From CAZTQN01 sp964615765 (GTDB lineage: Bacteria > Planctomycetota > Phycisphaerae > Phycisphaerales > UBA1924), in assembly GCA_964615765.1 (NCBI GenBank), contig CAZTQN010000011.1:41813-105812 (forward strand): DNA of 64,000 bases. Reading direction: 5' to 3'. A program made the position numbers and the translations under genes. Positions 51,433-59,855 of this stretch are shown here, piece by piece. How positions within the stretch are numbered: the stretch's first letter is position 1; every line of letters starts with the position of its first letter. Under the pieces are notes generated by a model that was not told where the DNA came from, did no database searches, and was given only the letters and a program-made list of their open reading frames with translations.

Positions 51433-54405
51433 TCAGGTGCAGCCGGTGAAGTACGCGGCGAGGAAGTCGAACAAGTCCTGGATGGTGCGGGCGTCGTCGC
51501 GGTTGAAGTCGGCGGTGGTGGCTTCGGCGAAGTAGGCGAAGAGGAAGTCGAAGATGTCCTGAACGGCGACACCGCCGCTGCGGTTGATGTCTGCCGGGCA
51601 GCAGGTCGCGGGCGCGCAGGTGCCGAAGGCCTTGAACTGATGACCGGCGGCGAAGCAGAGGGTCTGAGTCGTGACGGTGCAGACGGCGCCGGCGCAGCAG
51701 GAACCGCGGAGGGGCTGATCTGGGCCGCCGAGGATAAAGAGTTCCCGCCCGAGGGCGGGGTGGTCGGCGTAGAAGTACCAGGCGGAACCGGCTTGGACGA
51801 GCGGGGAGGGGTTCTCGGTTCCCGAGGCGGCGGGCTCGAACGCGACGGGGACGGTGCCGGGGCCGGTGCCGTCGGACTGCCAGAGCTCATCGCCGAATCC
51901 GCCGCTGAGCACGAAGAGGAATCCGCCGGAGACGATCTGCCAGCCTCCGGCGCTGGAGGCGCCGTTCGCGCTGTTGGCGAACGATCGGATCATCGTTGTG
52001 CCGGAGGGTGTTCCGTCGGATTTCCAGAGTTCGACGGTGAAGCCGGGACCTGACGTGGAGAAGTAGATCTGGCTGTCGAAGGCGAAGAGCGGCCCGGTGA
52101 TGCGATTTGAGAACACCAGGCTGGTGCCGCCCGGGGTGCCGTCGCTGCGCCATAACCCGACGCCGGGGCCGTCGTCCGACGCGGCAAAGAAAGCGACGCC
52201 GCCGACGGTGATGGCGGGGGAGACGGCGCTGCCGGGGGCACCGGGGTTGACATCGCGCAGAAGGATTGTGCCGTCGGTGGTTCCATCGGAGATGAAGCGT
52301 TCCTGACCGGTGACGCCGTCGTTGGCGGCGAACCAGATGCGACCGCCGAGGGATGAGAAGTCGGAGGGGCTGCTGCTTGCTGTGCCGGGGCGGAGGTCGC
52401 GGAGCAGTTGTGTGCCGGCAGCGGTGCCGTCGCTGAACCAGGGCTCCGCACCGTTGGCGGTGGTAGTGGCGCGAAAGGCGACGCCGCCTTCGTGGGGCGT
52501 CAGTTCGGTGATGTTGGACGCGGCGGTGCCGGGGTTGATGTCGCGGACGAGCACGGTGCCGGCGGGGGTGCCGTCGGTGCGCCAGAGTTCTCTGCCGTTT
52601 TGTGTGTCTGCGGCGGAGAAAAAGATACGGTCGCCGACGCTCACGAGCAGGGAGGGGCTGGATCCGGAAGACCCGGGCAAGATGTCGGCGAGGATTGCGG
52701 TGCCGGCTTGCGTTCCGTCGGAGCGCCAGAGTTCGAATCCGGTTGAGCCGTCGTTGGCGGCGAAGAGCAGCGCGTCGGCGTGGCGGATGAGCGTGCTGAC
52801 GCTGCCGGATGAGGGACCGGGGCGGATGTCCTTGACGAGCGTGGTGCCGGCGGGGGTGCCGTCGGTGCGCCAGAGTTCGACACCGGAGGTGCCGTCGGTC
52901 GCGGAGAAGTAGAGCACACCGTTGAGTTCGGCCATGGAAGCAAAGGAGAGCGCGGCAGAGAGGGTGCTTGGCCAGATATCGCGCAGGGGTCCGGTGCCGG
53001 CCGCGGCTCCATTGCTGAACCAGGGCTCGCGGCCGGTGTTGTCTGAGACGGAGAAGACCAGGCCGGAGCCGAGCGGGGCGGGGTCCTGTGCGGAAGTGGA
53101 TTCGGTCCAGCCCGAGACGATGCGCTGCATGGAGGAAGCGCCGGTCTCGAGGACCCAGAGACCGGCGTCGGGGGCCGCGGATCGACCGACGCCGAACAGG
53201 CGACCGCCGGTGGGCGGGCCCGCTCGGACGAGCGTCTCGAGATTGACGACCTGCACCATGGTGGTGCCGGCGGCGGTGCCGTCGGACTTCCAGAGAGCCC
53301 AGCCGATCTGGAAGGTGAAGGCCTGGAAGTACATGGCGTTGTTGAAGACCAGCCGGGCGGAGGACGCGGAGCTGGATGTGGTGCCCGGGAAGATGTCGCG
53401 GACCAGGAAGGTGCCGGCGTCGGTGCCGTCGGAGGTCCAGAGTTCGGTGCCGGCGGCGGCGGTGGAGGCGTCGAAGTATGCGCGGCCGTTGAACGCGACC
53501 ATGCGGCTGGGGCTGCTGCCGAACGTGCCCGCGTAGATGTCCTTGACGCGGGCGGTGCCGGCGGGCGTGCCGTCGGAGCGCCAGAGTTCGGTGCCGGCGG
53601 ATCCGTCGTTCGCGGAGAAGAGCAGGAGCCCGCCGAGCTGAACGAAGCCGGGGCCGCCGAAGGGGCTTCCGGCGATGCCGCTGTTGCCAGACCCGGGGTT
53701 GATGTCGGCGATCAGTAGCGTGCCGTTGGCGGTGCCGTCGGAAATCCAGAGTTCATCGCCGACGACGCCGTCGTTGGCGGCGAGGAAGAGCGCCGACGCG
53801 CCGGAGGAGACGGGGCGTGCGTTGGAAGAGGGTGCGCCGGGGCGGATGTCCTTGACGAGGAGGGTGCCGGCGTCGGTGCCGTCGGTGCGCCAGAGTTCGG
53901 CGCCGTGCACGCCGTCGTCGGCGCGGAAGTACAGCAGTCCGGCGTGTTCGCGGAACACGGTGGGTGCGCTGCCGACCGCCTGACCGACCGGCTCGTTCGG
54001 GCGGATGTCTTTGACCAGGACGGTGCCGGCGGGGGTGCCGTCGGTGCGCCAGAGTTCGGCGCCGCTCACGCCGTCGGTGGCGGAGAAGTAGACGTGGTTG
54101 CCGAAGAGGAAGAGATTTTGCGGCGAGGAGCTTGGCGGGCCGGGGCGGATGTCTTTGAGGAGGTATGTGCCGGCGGGAGTGCCGTCGGTGCGCCAGAGTT
54201 CGGTGCCGCTCGTGTCGGTGGCGGCGAAGATCGCGACGCCGTTCAACTCGACGAAGGACCGAGGGTTCGAGGAGAGGGTGGGGGACGGCTGCGTGTTCAG
54301 ATCGGTGACAAGCTGGGCAACCTGAGCGTGCGTGGTTGCGGCGAGCGCGACGGCGGCCGCGGTGATGGCGGCCCGATACCGAGCAGCGGGGAGGCGGGCG
54401 TGCAT
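51433..54405 (-). CDS. secreted ELWxxDGTxxGT repeat protein with dockerin
   Basis: 990 aa from ATG 54405 (signal peptide 1-27, AAITAAAVALAATTHAQ). The body is 16 repeats of about 48 residues, each with ELWRTDGTPAGTxLVKDIRP followed by a short strand such as VYFSATDGVSG, which should form a large beta-propeller-like or solenoid surface. Repeat 7 is enlarged and the last is truncated (RELFILGG). The C terminus has CCAGAVCTVTTQTLCFAAGH, then a dockerin: CCPADINRSGGVAVQDIFDF and TADFNRDDARTIQDLFDF, ending TGCT. No enzyme motif. It overlaps nothing; convergent with the HTH gene (16 nt between stops). Confidence 0.87.
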   Translation of the reverse strand: MHARLPAARYRAAITAAAVALAATTHAQVAQLVTDLNTQPSPTLSSNPRSFVELNGVAIFAATDTSGTELWRTDGTPAGTYLLKDIRPGPPSSSPQNLFLFGNHVYFSATDGVSGAELWRTDGTPAGTVLVKDIRPNEPVGQAVGSAPTVFREHAGLLYFRADDGVHGAELWRTDGTDAGTLLVKDIRPGAPSSNARPVSSGASALFLAANDGVVGDELWISDGTANGTLLIADINPGSGNSGIAGSPFGGPGFVQLGGLLLFSANDGSAGTELWRSDGTPAGTARVKDIYAGTFGSSPSRMVAFNGRAYFDASTAAAGTELWTSDGTDAGTFLVRDIFPGTTSSSASSARLVFNNAMYFQAFTFQIGWALWKSDGTAAGTTMVQVVNLETLVRAGPPTGGRLFGVGRSAAPDAGLWVLETGASSMQRIVSGWTESTSAQDPAPLGSGLVFSVSDNTGREPWFSNGAAAGTGPLRDIWPSTLSAALSFASMAELNGVLYFSATDGTSGVELWRTDGTPAGTTLVKDIRPGPSSGSVSTLIRHADALLFAANDGSTGFELWRSDGTQAGTAILADILPGSSGSSPSLLVSVGDRIFFSAADTQNGRELWRTDGTPAGTVLVRDINPGTAASNITELTPHEGGVAFRATTTANGAEPWFSDGTAAGTQLLRDLRPGTASSSPSDFSSLGGRIWFAANDGVTGQERFISDGTTDGTILLRDVNPGAPGSAVSPAITVGGVAFFAASDDGPGVGLWRSDGTPGGTSLVFSNRITGPLFAFDSQIYFSTSGPGFTVELWKSDGTPSGTTMIRSFANSANGASSAGGWQIVSGGFLFVLSGGFGDELWQSDGTGPGTVPVAFEPAASGTENPSPLVQAGSAWYFYADHPALGRELFILGGPDQPLRGSCCAGAVCTVTTQTLCFAAGHQFKAFGTCAPATCCPADINRSGGVAVQDIFDFLFAYFAEATTADFNRDDARTIQDLFDFLAAYFTGCT

Positions 54406-54549
54406 GCGGCGGTTCCGATGAAGCGGGTTGGTGACGAACGCACGCGGCGCGGGCGATTCGAGCACATGTGATCTTGAGTCGGCGAGCTTACAAGGTGAAC
54501 CCTTCACCCGCAAGGAACTGCCCCGCATTACCCTACATAAGTGGCGCAG

Positions 54550-54577
54550 AAAAACACCCGCGCTGGGCGCGGGCGTT
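54550..54577 (-). terminator. terminator of the isc genes
   Basis: Minus strand stem AACGCCCGCGC / GCGCGGGTGTT with a G-U pair and loop CCA, followed by T5 (54550-54554). It lies about 30 nt after the iscU stop and insulates the dockerin gene downstream. Confidence 0.75.
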
Positions 54578-54606
54578 TTGAGAGCGGTTTCGGCATTACT
54601 GCGGGG

Positions 54607-55053
54607 TTAGTGAGCGCGGGCGTGATCGTGGTCGTGGTCGTGCTCTTCGACGGGCAGGCCGTTCTTCTTTTTGTAGTCGATGATGGCGGCCTTGATGGCG
54701 TCCTCGGCGAGGACGGAGCAGTGGATCTTGACGGGCGGGAGGCTGAGTTCCTGGACGATGTCGGTGTTGCGGATCTCGTTGGCCTGGTCGAGGGTGCGGC
54801 CCTTGAGCCATTCGGTGGCGAGGGAGGAGGAGGCGATGGCGGAGCCGCAGCCGAAGGTCTTGAACTTGGCGTCGGCGATCTTGCCGGTCTGTTGGTCGAC
54901 CTTGATCTGGAGCTGCATGACGTCGCCGCACTCGGGCGCGCCGACGAGCCCGACGCCGATGTCGGCGCGGGACTTGATTTCCTGCTGGGTGCCGAAGGAT
55001 CCGACGTTGCGGGGGTTCTCGTAGTGGTCGATGATTTTGGGGCCGTAAGCCAT
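54607..55053 (-). CDS. iscU: Fe-S cluster scaffold protein IscU
   Basis: 148 aa from ATG 55053 (AAGGAA six nt upstream). Scaffold on which [2Fe-2S] clusters are built with sulfur from IscS. The three cluster Cys are Cys42 (GAPECGD, with Asp44), Cys69 (KFKTFGCGSAIASSS) and Cys112 (IHCSVLAEDAI). The N-terminal PKIIDHYENPRNVGSF is typical of the IscU/NifU-N family. Odd: a His/Asp-rich tail (EEHDHDHDHARAH) that may bind metal. It is downstream of iscS on the same strand, the gap holding an inverted repeat. No LPPVK-to-HscA partner is adjacent, although the LPPVK motif itself is present (residues 105-109). Confidence 0.95.
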   Translation of the reverse strand: MAYGPKIIDHYENPRNVGSFGTQQEIKSRADIGVGLVGAPECGDVMQLQIKVDQQTGKIADAKFKTFGCGSAIASSSLATEWLKGRTLDQANEIRNTDIVQELSLPPVKIHCSVLAEDAIKAAIIDYKKKNGLPVEEHDHDHDHARAH

Positions 55054-55072
55054 GGGAGATTCCTTGTGGGCA

Positions 55073-55186
55073 GGCACTAGGCACTGGGCACTAGGCACTG
55101 GCCGGAAAGAGGCGGGTGAGGTCTGGGCGAGGTGCTTGTTCTCGTTGTCTGGTTCAACTAGTGCCCAGTGCCTAGTGCCCAGTGCC
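55073..55186. repeat. inverted heptamer repeats in the iscS-iscU gap
   Basis: Left arm 55073-55100: GGCACTA, GGCACTG, GGCACTA, GGCACTG. Right arm 55159-55186 is the same unit series on the other strand (TAGTGCC, CAGTGCC, TAGTGCC, CAGTGCC). Between them are 58 nt with no gene. The arms could form a stem of more than 20 bp in the iscSU transcript. Units match the array at 38862-38889. Confidence 0.9.
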
Positions 55187-55191
55187 TGACA

Positions 55192-56430
55192 TCAGTGCTT
55201 CGCCCACTCGATCTTCGAGAGGTCGATGCCTTCCTTGTACATGTCCCAGAGGGGGCTCATGGTGCGGAGCTTGGAGACGGCCTGGATGATGCGGTCGGTG
55301 GCGTAGTCGACCTCGGCTTCGGTGGTCCAGCGGCCCATGCTGAGGCGGAGGGAGGAGTGGGCGAGTTCGTCGCCGACGCCGAGGGCCTTGAGTACGTAGG
55401 AGGGTTCGAGGCTGGCGCTGGTGCAGGCGGAGCCGGAGGAGACGGCGACATCCTTCATGGCCATCATGAGGCCTTCGCCTTCGACGAAGCCGAAGGAGAT
55501 GTTGGTGATGTGGGGGAGGCGGCGGTCGGCGTGCCCGTTGACCTGGCACATCTCGAGGTTGGCGGTGACGGCGGCCTCGATCTTCTTGCGGAACTTGAGG
55601 AGGCGCTGGCCGTCGGTGTCCATCTCGGCGGCGGCGATCTGGCAGGCTTTGCCGAGGCCGACGATGCCGGGGACGTTGAGCGTGCCGGAGCGGAAGCCGC
55701 GTTCCTGCCCGCCGCCGTCGAAGAGGGACTGGACGCGGACGCGGGGCTTCTTGCGGCGGACGTAGAGGGCGCCGACGCCCTTGGGCCCGTAGAGCTTGTG
55801 GCCGGAGAGGGAGAGCAGGTCGATGTTGTCGCGTTCGACGCTGGTGGGCATCTTGCCGACCCACTGGGTGGCGTCGGTGTGGAAGATGATGTCCTTGGAC
55901 TTGCAGAGGGCGCCGATCTGCGGGATCTCGTTGATGGTCCCGAGCTCGTTGTTGGCCCACATGATGGAGACGAGGATGGTGTCGGGTCGGAGGGCGGCGG
56001 CGACCTGATCGGCGCGGATGACGCCGTCGGCGGGCGGGTCGAGGAAGGTGACGTCGAAGCCTTCCTTCTGGAGGCGCTTGCAGGGGTCGAGGACGGCCTT
56101 GTGCTCGTGGGCGGCGGTGATGATGTGCCCGCGCGAGGCCGAGCCGGCGGGGGCCTTCTCGTACATGTACGCCGCGCCCTTGATGGCGAGGTTGTTCGAC
56201 TCCGTCGCGCCGGAGGTGAAGATCACTTCCTTGTCGTTGCAGCCGAGTAGGCGGGCGACCTCTTCGCGGGCGGCGTCGACGGCTTCCTCGGCGGCCCAGC
56301 CGAAGGCGTGGTTGCGGCTGCCGGGGTTGCCGAAGGTCGTGGTGAAGAAGGGCAGCATGGCCTCGACGACACGCGGATCGGTCGGCGTGGTCGCGGCGTG
56401 GTCCATGTAGATCGGCAGTTTGACGGGCAC
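55192..56430 (-). CDS. iscS: cysteine desulfurase IscS
   Basis: 412 aa from GTG 56430 (GGAG six nt upstream). PLP enzyme that takes sulfur from cysteine for Fe-S clusters and thiolated tRNA. Motifs: YMDHAATTPTDPRVVEAM, FTSGATESNNLAIKG, His of TAAHEHKAVLDP, HTDATQWVGK, PLP Lys212 in LSGHKLYGPKGVGALYV, and active Cys334 in VSSGSACTSASLEPSYVL, in the long flexible loop typical of IscS-type (group I) enzymes. First gene of an iscS-iscU unit. No iscR, iscA, hscB or fdx in the window. Confidence 0.96.
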   Translation of the reverse strand: MPVKLPIYMDHAATTPTDPRVVEAMLPFFTTTFGNPGSRNHAFGWAAEEAVDAAREEVARLLGCNDKEVIFTSGATESNNLAIKGAAYMYEKAPAGSASRGHIITAAHEHKAVLDPCKRLQKEGFDVTFLDPPADGVIRADQVAAALRPDTILVSIMWANNELGTINEIPQIGALCKSKDIIFHTDATQWVGKMPTSVERDNIDLLSLSGHKLYGPKGVGALYVRRKKPRVRVQSLFDGGGQERGFRSGTLNVPGIVGLGKACQIAAAEMDTDGQRLLKFRKKIEAAVTANLEMCQVNGHADRRLPHITNISFGFVEGEGLMMAMKDVAVSSGSACTSASLEPSYVLKALGVGDELAHSSLRLSMGRWTTEAEVDYATDRIIQAVSKLRTMSPLWDMYKEGIDLSKIEWAKH

Positions 56431-56662
56431 GGGCGGCTCCGGGAAAAGGCTGTTGAGACTCGTTCTCAGTGTATTCGCGCTGAGGCCGGTTTGTTCGTGA
56501 AGTTTCCGGATTGACGAGCGATCTGTCCGGAATCAGTTCGGCCATGTGCGCGTTCGCGGGGGCATTCCGAGCGGATTCGGTAACGCCCGTGGCGGAAGAC
56601 GAGTAACTGAATGGGGGACGGGATCGGGGGGAATCGGCGGCGGGCAACACCGGGAGACGGAC

Positions 56663-57676
56663 ATGGCGCTTCGGACGTTGAGCACGGCGGCGGCGATGGT
56701 GAGCGTGGTGGGTGTGGTGGGCATGGGCGCAGCGGCGTGGGCGGGGCCGCTGGAGCGCGGGCTGGTGCCGGCGGACCCCGCCGTGCTGGTGCATGTGGAC
56801 CTGGAGGCGGTGCGCGACAGCGCGCTGGGGCGGCATGTGCTGTCGAACAAGGCGGCGTTCAACCTGGAAGGGCTGGAAGGGCTGAAGCTGTTCGGGGTTG
56901 ATGTCGCGCGGGACTTGCTGTCGGCGACGGTGGTGCTGGGGCGGAAGCGGCCGGAGCAGGGCGTGGTGATCGTGAAGGCGACGCCGGCGGTGGATGGGCT
57001 GTGGGCGCACTTGAAGACCGAGCCGCATGCCAAGGCGTTGACGGTGGATGGGTATGAGATTCTGAGTTGGGAGGACGGCGGGGAGAAGAAGTACGGCGTG
57101 GTGCGGTCGACCGGTGGGGCTGGCGCCGCCGCGGGCGCGGGTGAGGCGGGGACGCGCACGGTGTATGTGGCTGATGCGTGGGAAGTGATTGTCGAGGCGC
57201 TGCGTGCGGCGGACGGGAAGGCGCCGAATCTGCAGGCGGAGGCGGCGGGCGGTGCGGGGGGTGCTGGCGCGGGGGGTGCGGGTGCGGGGGCCATCATCGT
57301 GGACATTCGGCAGGTGCCGGCGGACATGCGGCGGGACACGCCGGGGCGCGCGCTGTTTGGCCAGATGAGCAGCGCGACGCTGGACATCGGCGAGCGCGAA
57401 GGGCGGACGACGGTGCGGGCGGTGATGCGGTACACCGACGACGAGACGGCGCGGCTGACCCGCGCGGTCGGCGAAGGGGCGCTGGCGCTGGCGCAGATGG
57501 TCTCCAAGAGCGAGCCGGGGCTGAGCCCGGTCGGGGCGGCGGTGGCGGGAATGAAGGTTGAGGCGGAGGGCGCGACGGTCACGATCAGCGGGAACTGGGC
57601 CGGCGAGCAGGTGATCGGGCTGGTGAAGATGTTGATGGCGATGGATGAGCAGGAGCCGGACGCGGAGAAGAAGTGA
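56663..57676 (+). CDS. exported protein of unknown function upstream of an ECF sigma gene
   Basis: 337 aa from ATG 56663 (GGGAG seven nt upstream). Signal peptide 1-27 (AAAMVSVVGVVGMGAAAWA). Mature part: LERGLVPADPAVLVHVDLEA then VRDSALGRHVL, and SATVVLGRKRPEQGVVIVKA, an alternating beta pattern with a Gly/Ala-rich linker at about residues 190-215, and SNWAG-like end (GNWAGEQVIGLVKMLMAMD). Resembles planctomycete proteins that monitor envelope state, but no named family is recognised. Ten nt before the ECF sigma GTG, so part of that operon and possibly its sensor or output. Confidence 0.7.
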   Translation: MALRTLSTAAAMVSVVGVVGMGAAAWAGPLERGLVPADPAVLVHVDLEAVRDSALGRHVLSNKAAFNLEGLEGLKLFGVDVARDLLSATVVLGRKRPEQGVVIVKATPAVDGLWAHLKTEPHAKALTVDGYEILSWEDGGEKKYGVVRSTGGAGAAAGAGEAGTRTVYVADAWEVIVEALRAADGKAPNLQAEAAGGAGGAGAGGAGAGAIIVDIRQVPADMRRDTPGRALFGQMSSATLDIGEREGRTTVRAVMRYTDDETARLTRAVGEGALALAQMVSKSEPGLSPVGAAVAGMKVEAEGATVTISGNWAGEQVIGLVKMLMAMDEQEPDAEKK

Positions 57677-57686
57677 GGAGCGGCCG

Positions 57687-58397
57687 GTGACGACGGGCGG
57701 CGGACAGGCGCGGGGGGAGGTCGGCGTGCTCGCGCGGGAGCGCGGGGGCGATCGCCGCGCGGGCGATCGCCGCGCGGGCGATCGCCGGGGGGACGATGCG
57801 GAGCGGCGCGCGTTTGAGGAGATGGTGGCGGAGCACGGGGCGAGCGTGCTGACGTTTCTGCGGCGGCGATGTGGGGCATGTGGGGCGGCGGAGGATGCGT
57901 GGCAGGAGACGTTCTTACGTGCGTGGCGCGGGCGCGGGACGTATGACGCCGCGCGGGGCGAGGTGCGGGTGTGGCTGCTGGGGATCGCCGGACGGTGTGC
58001 GGCGGATGTGCTGCGCGGCGAGCGCGGGGCGGCGCGCAGTGGTGATGAGAATGTGCGCCGCGAGCCGGCGGCGGAGGGCGGGGCGCATGCGGCGGGGACG
58101 GGCGAGACGGGCGCGGCTACGGGCGAGGTGTGGGCGCTGGCGGATCGCGTGCTGAGCGCGGACGCGGCGAGTGCGCTGTGGCTGCGGTATGGGGAAGGAC
58201 TGACGCCGTCGCAGATTGGCGTGGTGCTTGGGTGGTCGGGCGTGCGCGTGCGGGTGATGCTGCTGCGGTCGCGGCGGGTGCTGCGGGCGGCGCTGCATGC
58301 GGCGCGGGCGGATGCGGGGGCGGGCGAGGTGGCGGGCAAGAATCGTGCAGCGGTTGATGGCGCGGCGCGTGTGGGTGTGGTGGGAGGACGGGCATGA
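57687..58397 (+). CDS. ECF-type RNA polymerase sigma factor
   Basis: 236 aa from GTG 57687 (GAGGAG seven nt upstream). Region 2 at about 50-115: FEEMVAEHGASVLTFLRRRC, AAEDAWQETFLRAWRGRG, VRVWLLGIAGRCAADVLR. Region 4 at about 150-205: ALADRVLSADAASALWLRYG, LTPSQIGVVLGWSGVRVRVM, LLRSRRVLRAAL. Before region 2 is a basic Gly/Arg repeat made of three 15-bp units each containing GCGATCGC (57748-57785). The last 30 residues are low complexity. Its stop overlaps the start of the membrane protein that follows, the usual sigma/anti-sigma layout. Confidence 0.88.
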   Translation: MTTGGGQARGEVGVLARERGGDRRAGDRRAGDRRGDDAERRAFEEMVAEHGASVLTFLRRRCGACGAAEDAWQETFLRAWRGRGTYDAARGEVRVWLLGIAGRCAADVLRGERGAARSGDENVRREPAAEGGAHAAGTGETGAATGEVWALADRVLSADAASALWLRYGEGLTPSQIGVVLGWSGVRVRVMLLRSRRVLRAALHAARADAGAGEVAGKNRAAVDGAARVGVVGGRA

Positions 58398-58957
58398 GCG
58401 ATATGCGGACGGATCAGCGTGGTGATGAGCGGTTGGGCCGACTTGAAGAGCGGCTGGTGCGCGAGCGCGAGGCGGGGATGTCGCCGCCGAGCGCGGCGAT
58501 GGTGGACCGGTTGATGCGCGTGGTTGATGCGGAAGCGCGGGCGGCGGGAGAGATCGCGCGGGTGGGCCGAGAGTTCAGCGGACGCACGCGGGGAGCGGCG
58601 CGGCGGCGCTTGGTCGTGCGTGCGGCGATCGGGGCGGTGTGCGGGGTGGCGGCGGGGTATGTGCTGGTGAGCGTGATCGCGGGCGGGTTCGGGCGTGACC
58701 GGACGCAGCCCGCGGCGGAAGGGACGCGGGTGGTGGGTCCGGTGGCGGGTGCGGGGGCGGGGGGGGAGGCGAGCGCGTCGGCGGTGTTGTCGGCGTCGCT
58801 GGGGGTGTTGCCGCGGTCGGAGGGGGCGCTGGCGCGGGCGACGACCGAGCCGCTGCGGCGCGGCGTGGATGGGCTGAAGCCGGCGGTGTGGTGGGGTGCG
58901 TGGACGCCGTCGCGGGGCGGGGGCGAGGATGAGGCGGGGCGGCCGAGCGGGGAGTGA
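58394..58957 (+). CDS. single-span membrane protein, probable anti-sigma factor
   Basis: 187 aa, ATGA overlap with the ECF sigma stop. Residues 1-70 are a charged cytosolic helical region (RLGRLEERLVREREAGMSPP, then MVDRLMRVVDAEARAAGE), one span at about 77-96 (AAIGAVCGVAAGYVLVSVIA), and a periplasmic Gly/Ala-rich tail ending in PAVWWGAWTPSRGG. Position and layout fit an anti-sigma factor, but no zinc-binding HxxxCxxC motif is present, so the role is inferred from context. Confidence 0.6.
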   Translation: MSDMRTDQRGDERLGRLEERLVREREAGMSPPSAAMVDRLMRVVDAEARAAGEIARVGREFSGRTRGAARRRLVVRAAIGAVCGVAAGYVLVSVIAGGFGRDRTQPAAEGTRVVGPVAGAGAGGEASASAVLSASLGVLPRSEGALARATTEPLRRGVDGLKPAVWWGAWTPSRGGGEDEAGRPSGE

Positions 58958-58960
58958 TGG

Positions 58961-59818
58961 TCAGGGTGCGGGCGGTGGGGAGCCGTCTTTCCAGAGGTCG
59001 AGGGTGGAGGCGGTTTTAGAGGCGAGGCGGGCGGCGTGGCCGTCGAAGTGGAGGGTGTTGACGCCGCCTTGGTGCATGTCGCTGCCGAGGCGGGGCTCGG
59101 CGGAGGCGAGGGTGAGGTGTTCGCGGCTCCAGATGTCGTAGAACTGGGCGAGGTCGAGGTCGCTGGCGGTGTTGGTGCGCCAGCGGGCCCAGAGGCGGTT
59201 GTCGGGGTCGCGGGAGAAGTCGGCGAGGTTGGCGACGCGGGCGGGGCTGTCGATGATGGAGAGCGGGGCGAGGCCGCGTGGGCGGGAGGGCATGGGCTGG
59301 CCGGCGGCGTTGAAGGAGAAACCGTTGCTGACAAAGTGCAGCGGGTGCGGGGAGCGGGCGCGGGCGGGGCAGAGGTAGTACGGGGCGCGGGCGAAGCGGT
59401 CGTCGAGCGGGGCGGCGTGCACGGCGCGATCGTCGAGGTATGGGCGGTATGCGACGGCCCAGGGGACGCGCGTCTGCGGGGACTGCGGCGGGGTGGTGAT
59501 CCAGGCGCCCTCGCGGGCGACGTATTCGCGGAAGTCGGCCGCGTACTGCGCGGTGGCGAGGCCGAGTTGGCGCTCGGCGGAGAGACAGGCGGCGGAGCGA
59601 GCCGCGTCGCGGGCGCCGGCGAGGGTGGGGAGCAGCAGGCTGATCAGGACCGCGATGACGGCAATGACGACGAGGAGTTCGACGAGGGAGAAAGCCGCGG
59701 GGGCAGGGGATAGAGGCGAGAGGTGAGGGGACAGGGGGGGAGAGGGCGCGCGCGGAGCGTGGGGGTACCCGGGGGAAGTGGAGAGGGGCGAGAGGTCGGG
59801 GGACAGAGTTCGGAACAC
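58961..59818 (-). CDS. prepilin-like protein with H-X9-DG motif
   Basis: 285 aa. Type IV-pilin-like N-terminal segment: AAFSLVELLVVIAVIAVLIS then LLLPTLAGARDAA, with cleavage expected before Phe of FSLVELL. The C-terminal region has HQGGVNTLHFDGHA, the H-X9-DG processing-associated motif of planctomycete pseudopilins. The 42-residue leader before FSLVELL is unusually long and is encoded by repeat DNA (it contains YPHAPRA, from a REP-like remnant, and SPPLSPHLSPLSP). The true start may be later. Likely part of a secretion or surface-protein system. Convergent with the anti-sigma-like gene, three nt apart. Confidence 0.82.
   Translation of the reverse strand: MFRTLSPDLSPLSTSPGYPHAPRAPSPPLSPHLSPLSPAPAAFSLVELLVVIAVIAVLISLLLPTLAGARDAARSAACLSAERQLGLATAQYAADFREYVAREGAWITTPPQSPQTRVPWAVAYRPYLDDRAVHAAPLDDRFARAPYYLCPARARSPHPLHFVSNGFSFNAAGQPMPSRPRGLAPLSIIDSPARVANLADFSRDPDNRLWARWRTNTASDLDLAQFYDIWSREHLTLASAEPRLGSDMHQGGVNTLHFDGHAARLASKTASTLDLWKDGSPPPAP
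59748..59771 (-). repeat. degenerate REP-like copy within the prepilin gene
   Basis: Reverse-oriented CGGGTACCCCCACGCTCCGCG with the right hairpin arm replaced by GCGC. It lies inside the leader of the prepilin-like gene, next to the purine/pyrimidine tract also seen by the copies at 2418-2470 and 3306-3361. Confidence 0.75.
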
Positions 59819-59855
59819 GTTGCGGCCTCCGTCCCCACGGGGCGGCGTGTGGATG

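Noticed and set aside
55172..58339. 1055-codon minus-strand open frame
   Set aside because: Runs through iscS out of frame and against the ECF operon; low-complexity Arg/Pro/His composition. iscS in the proper frame has all its motifs.
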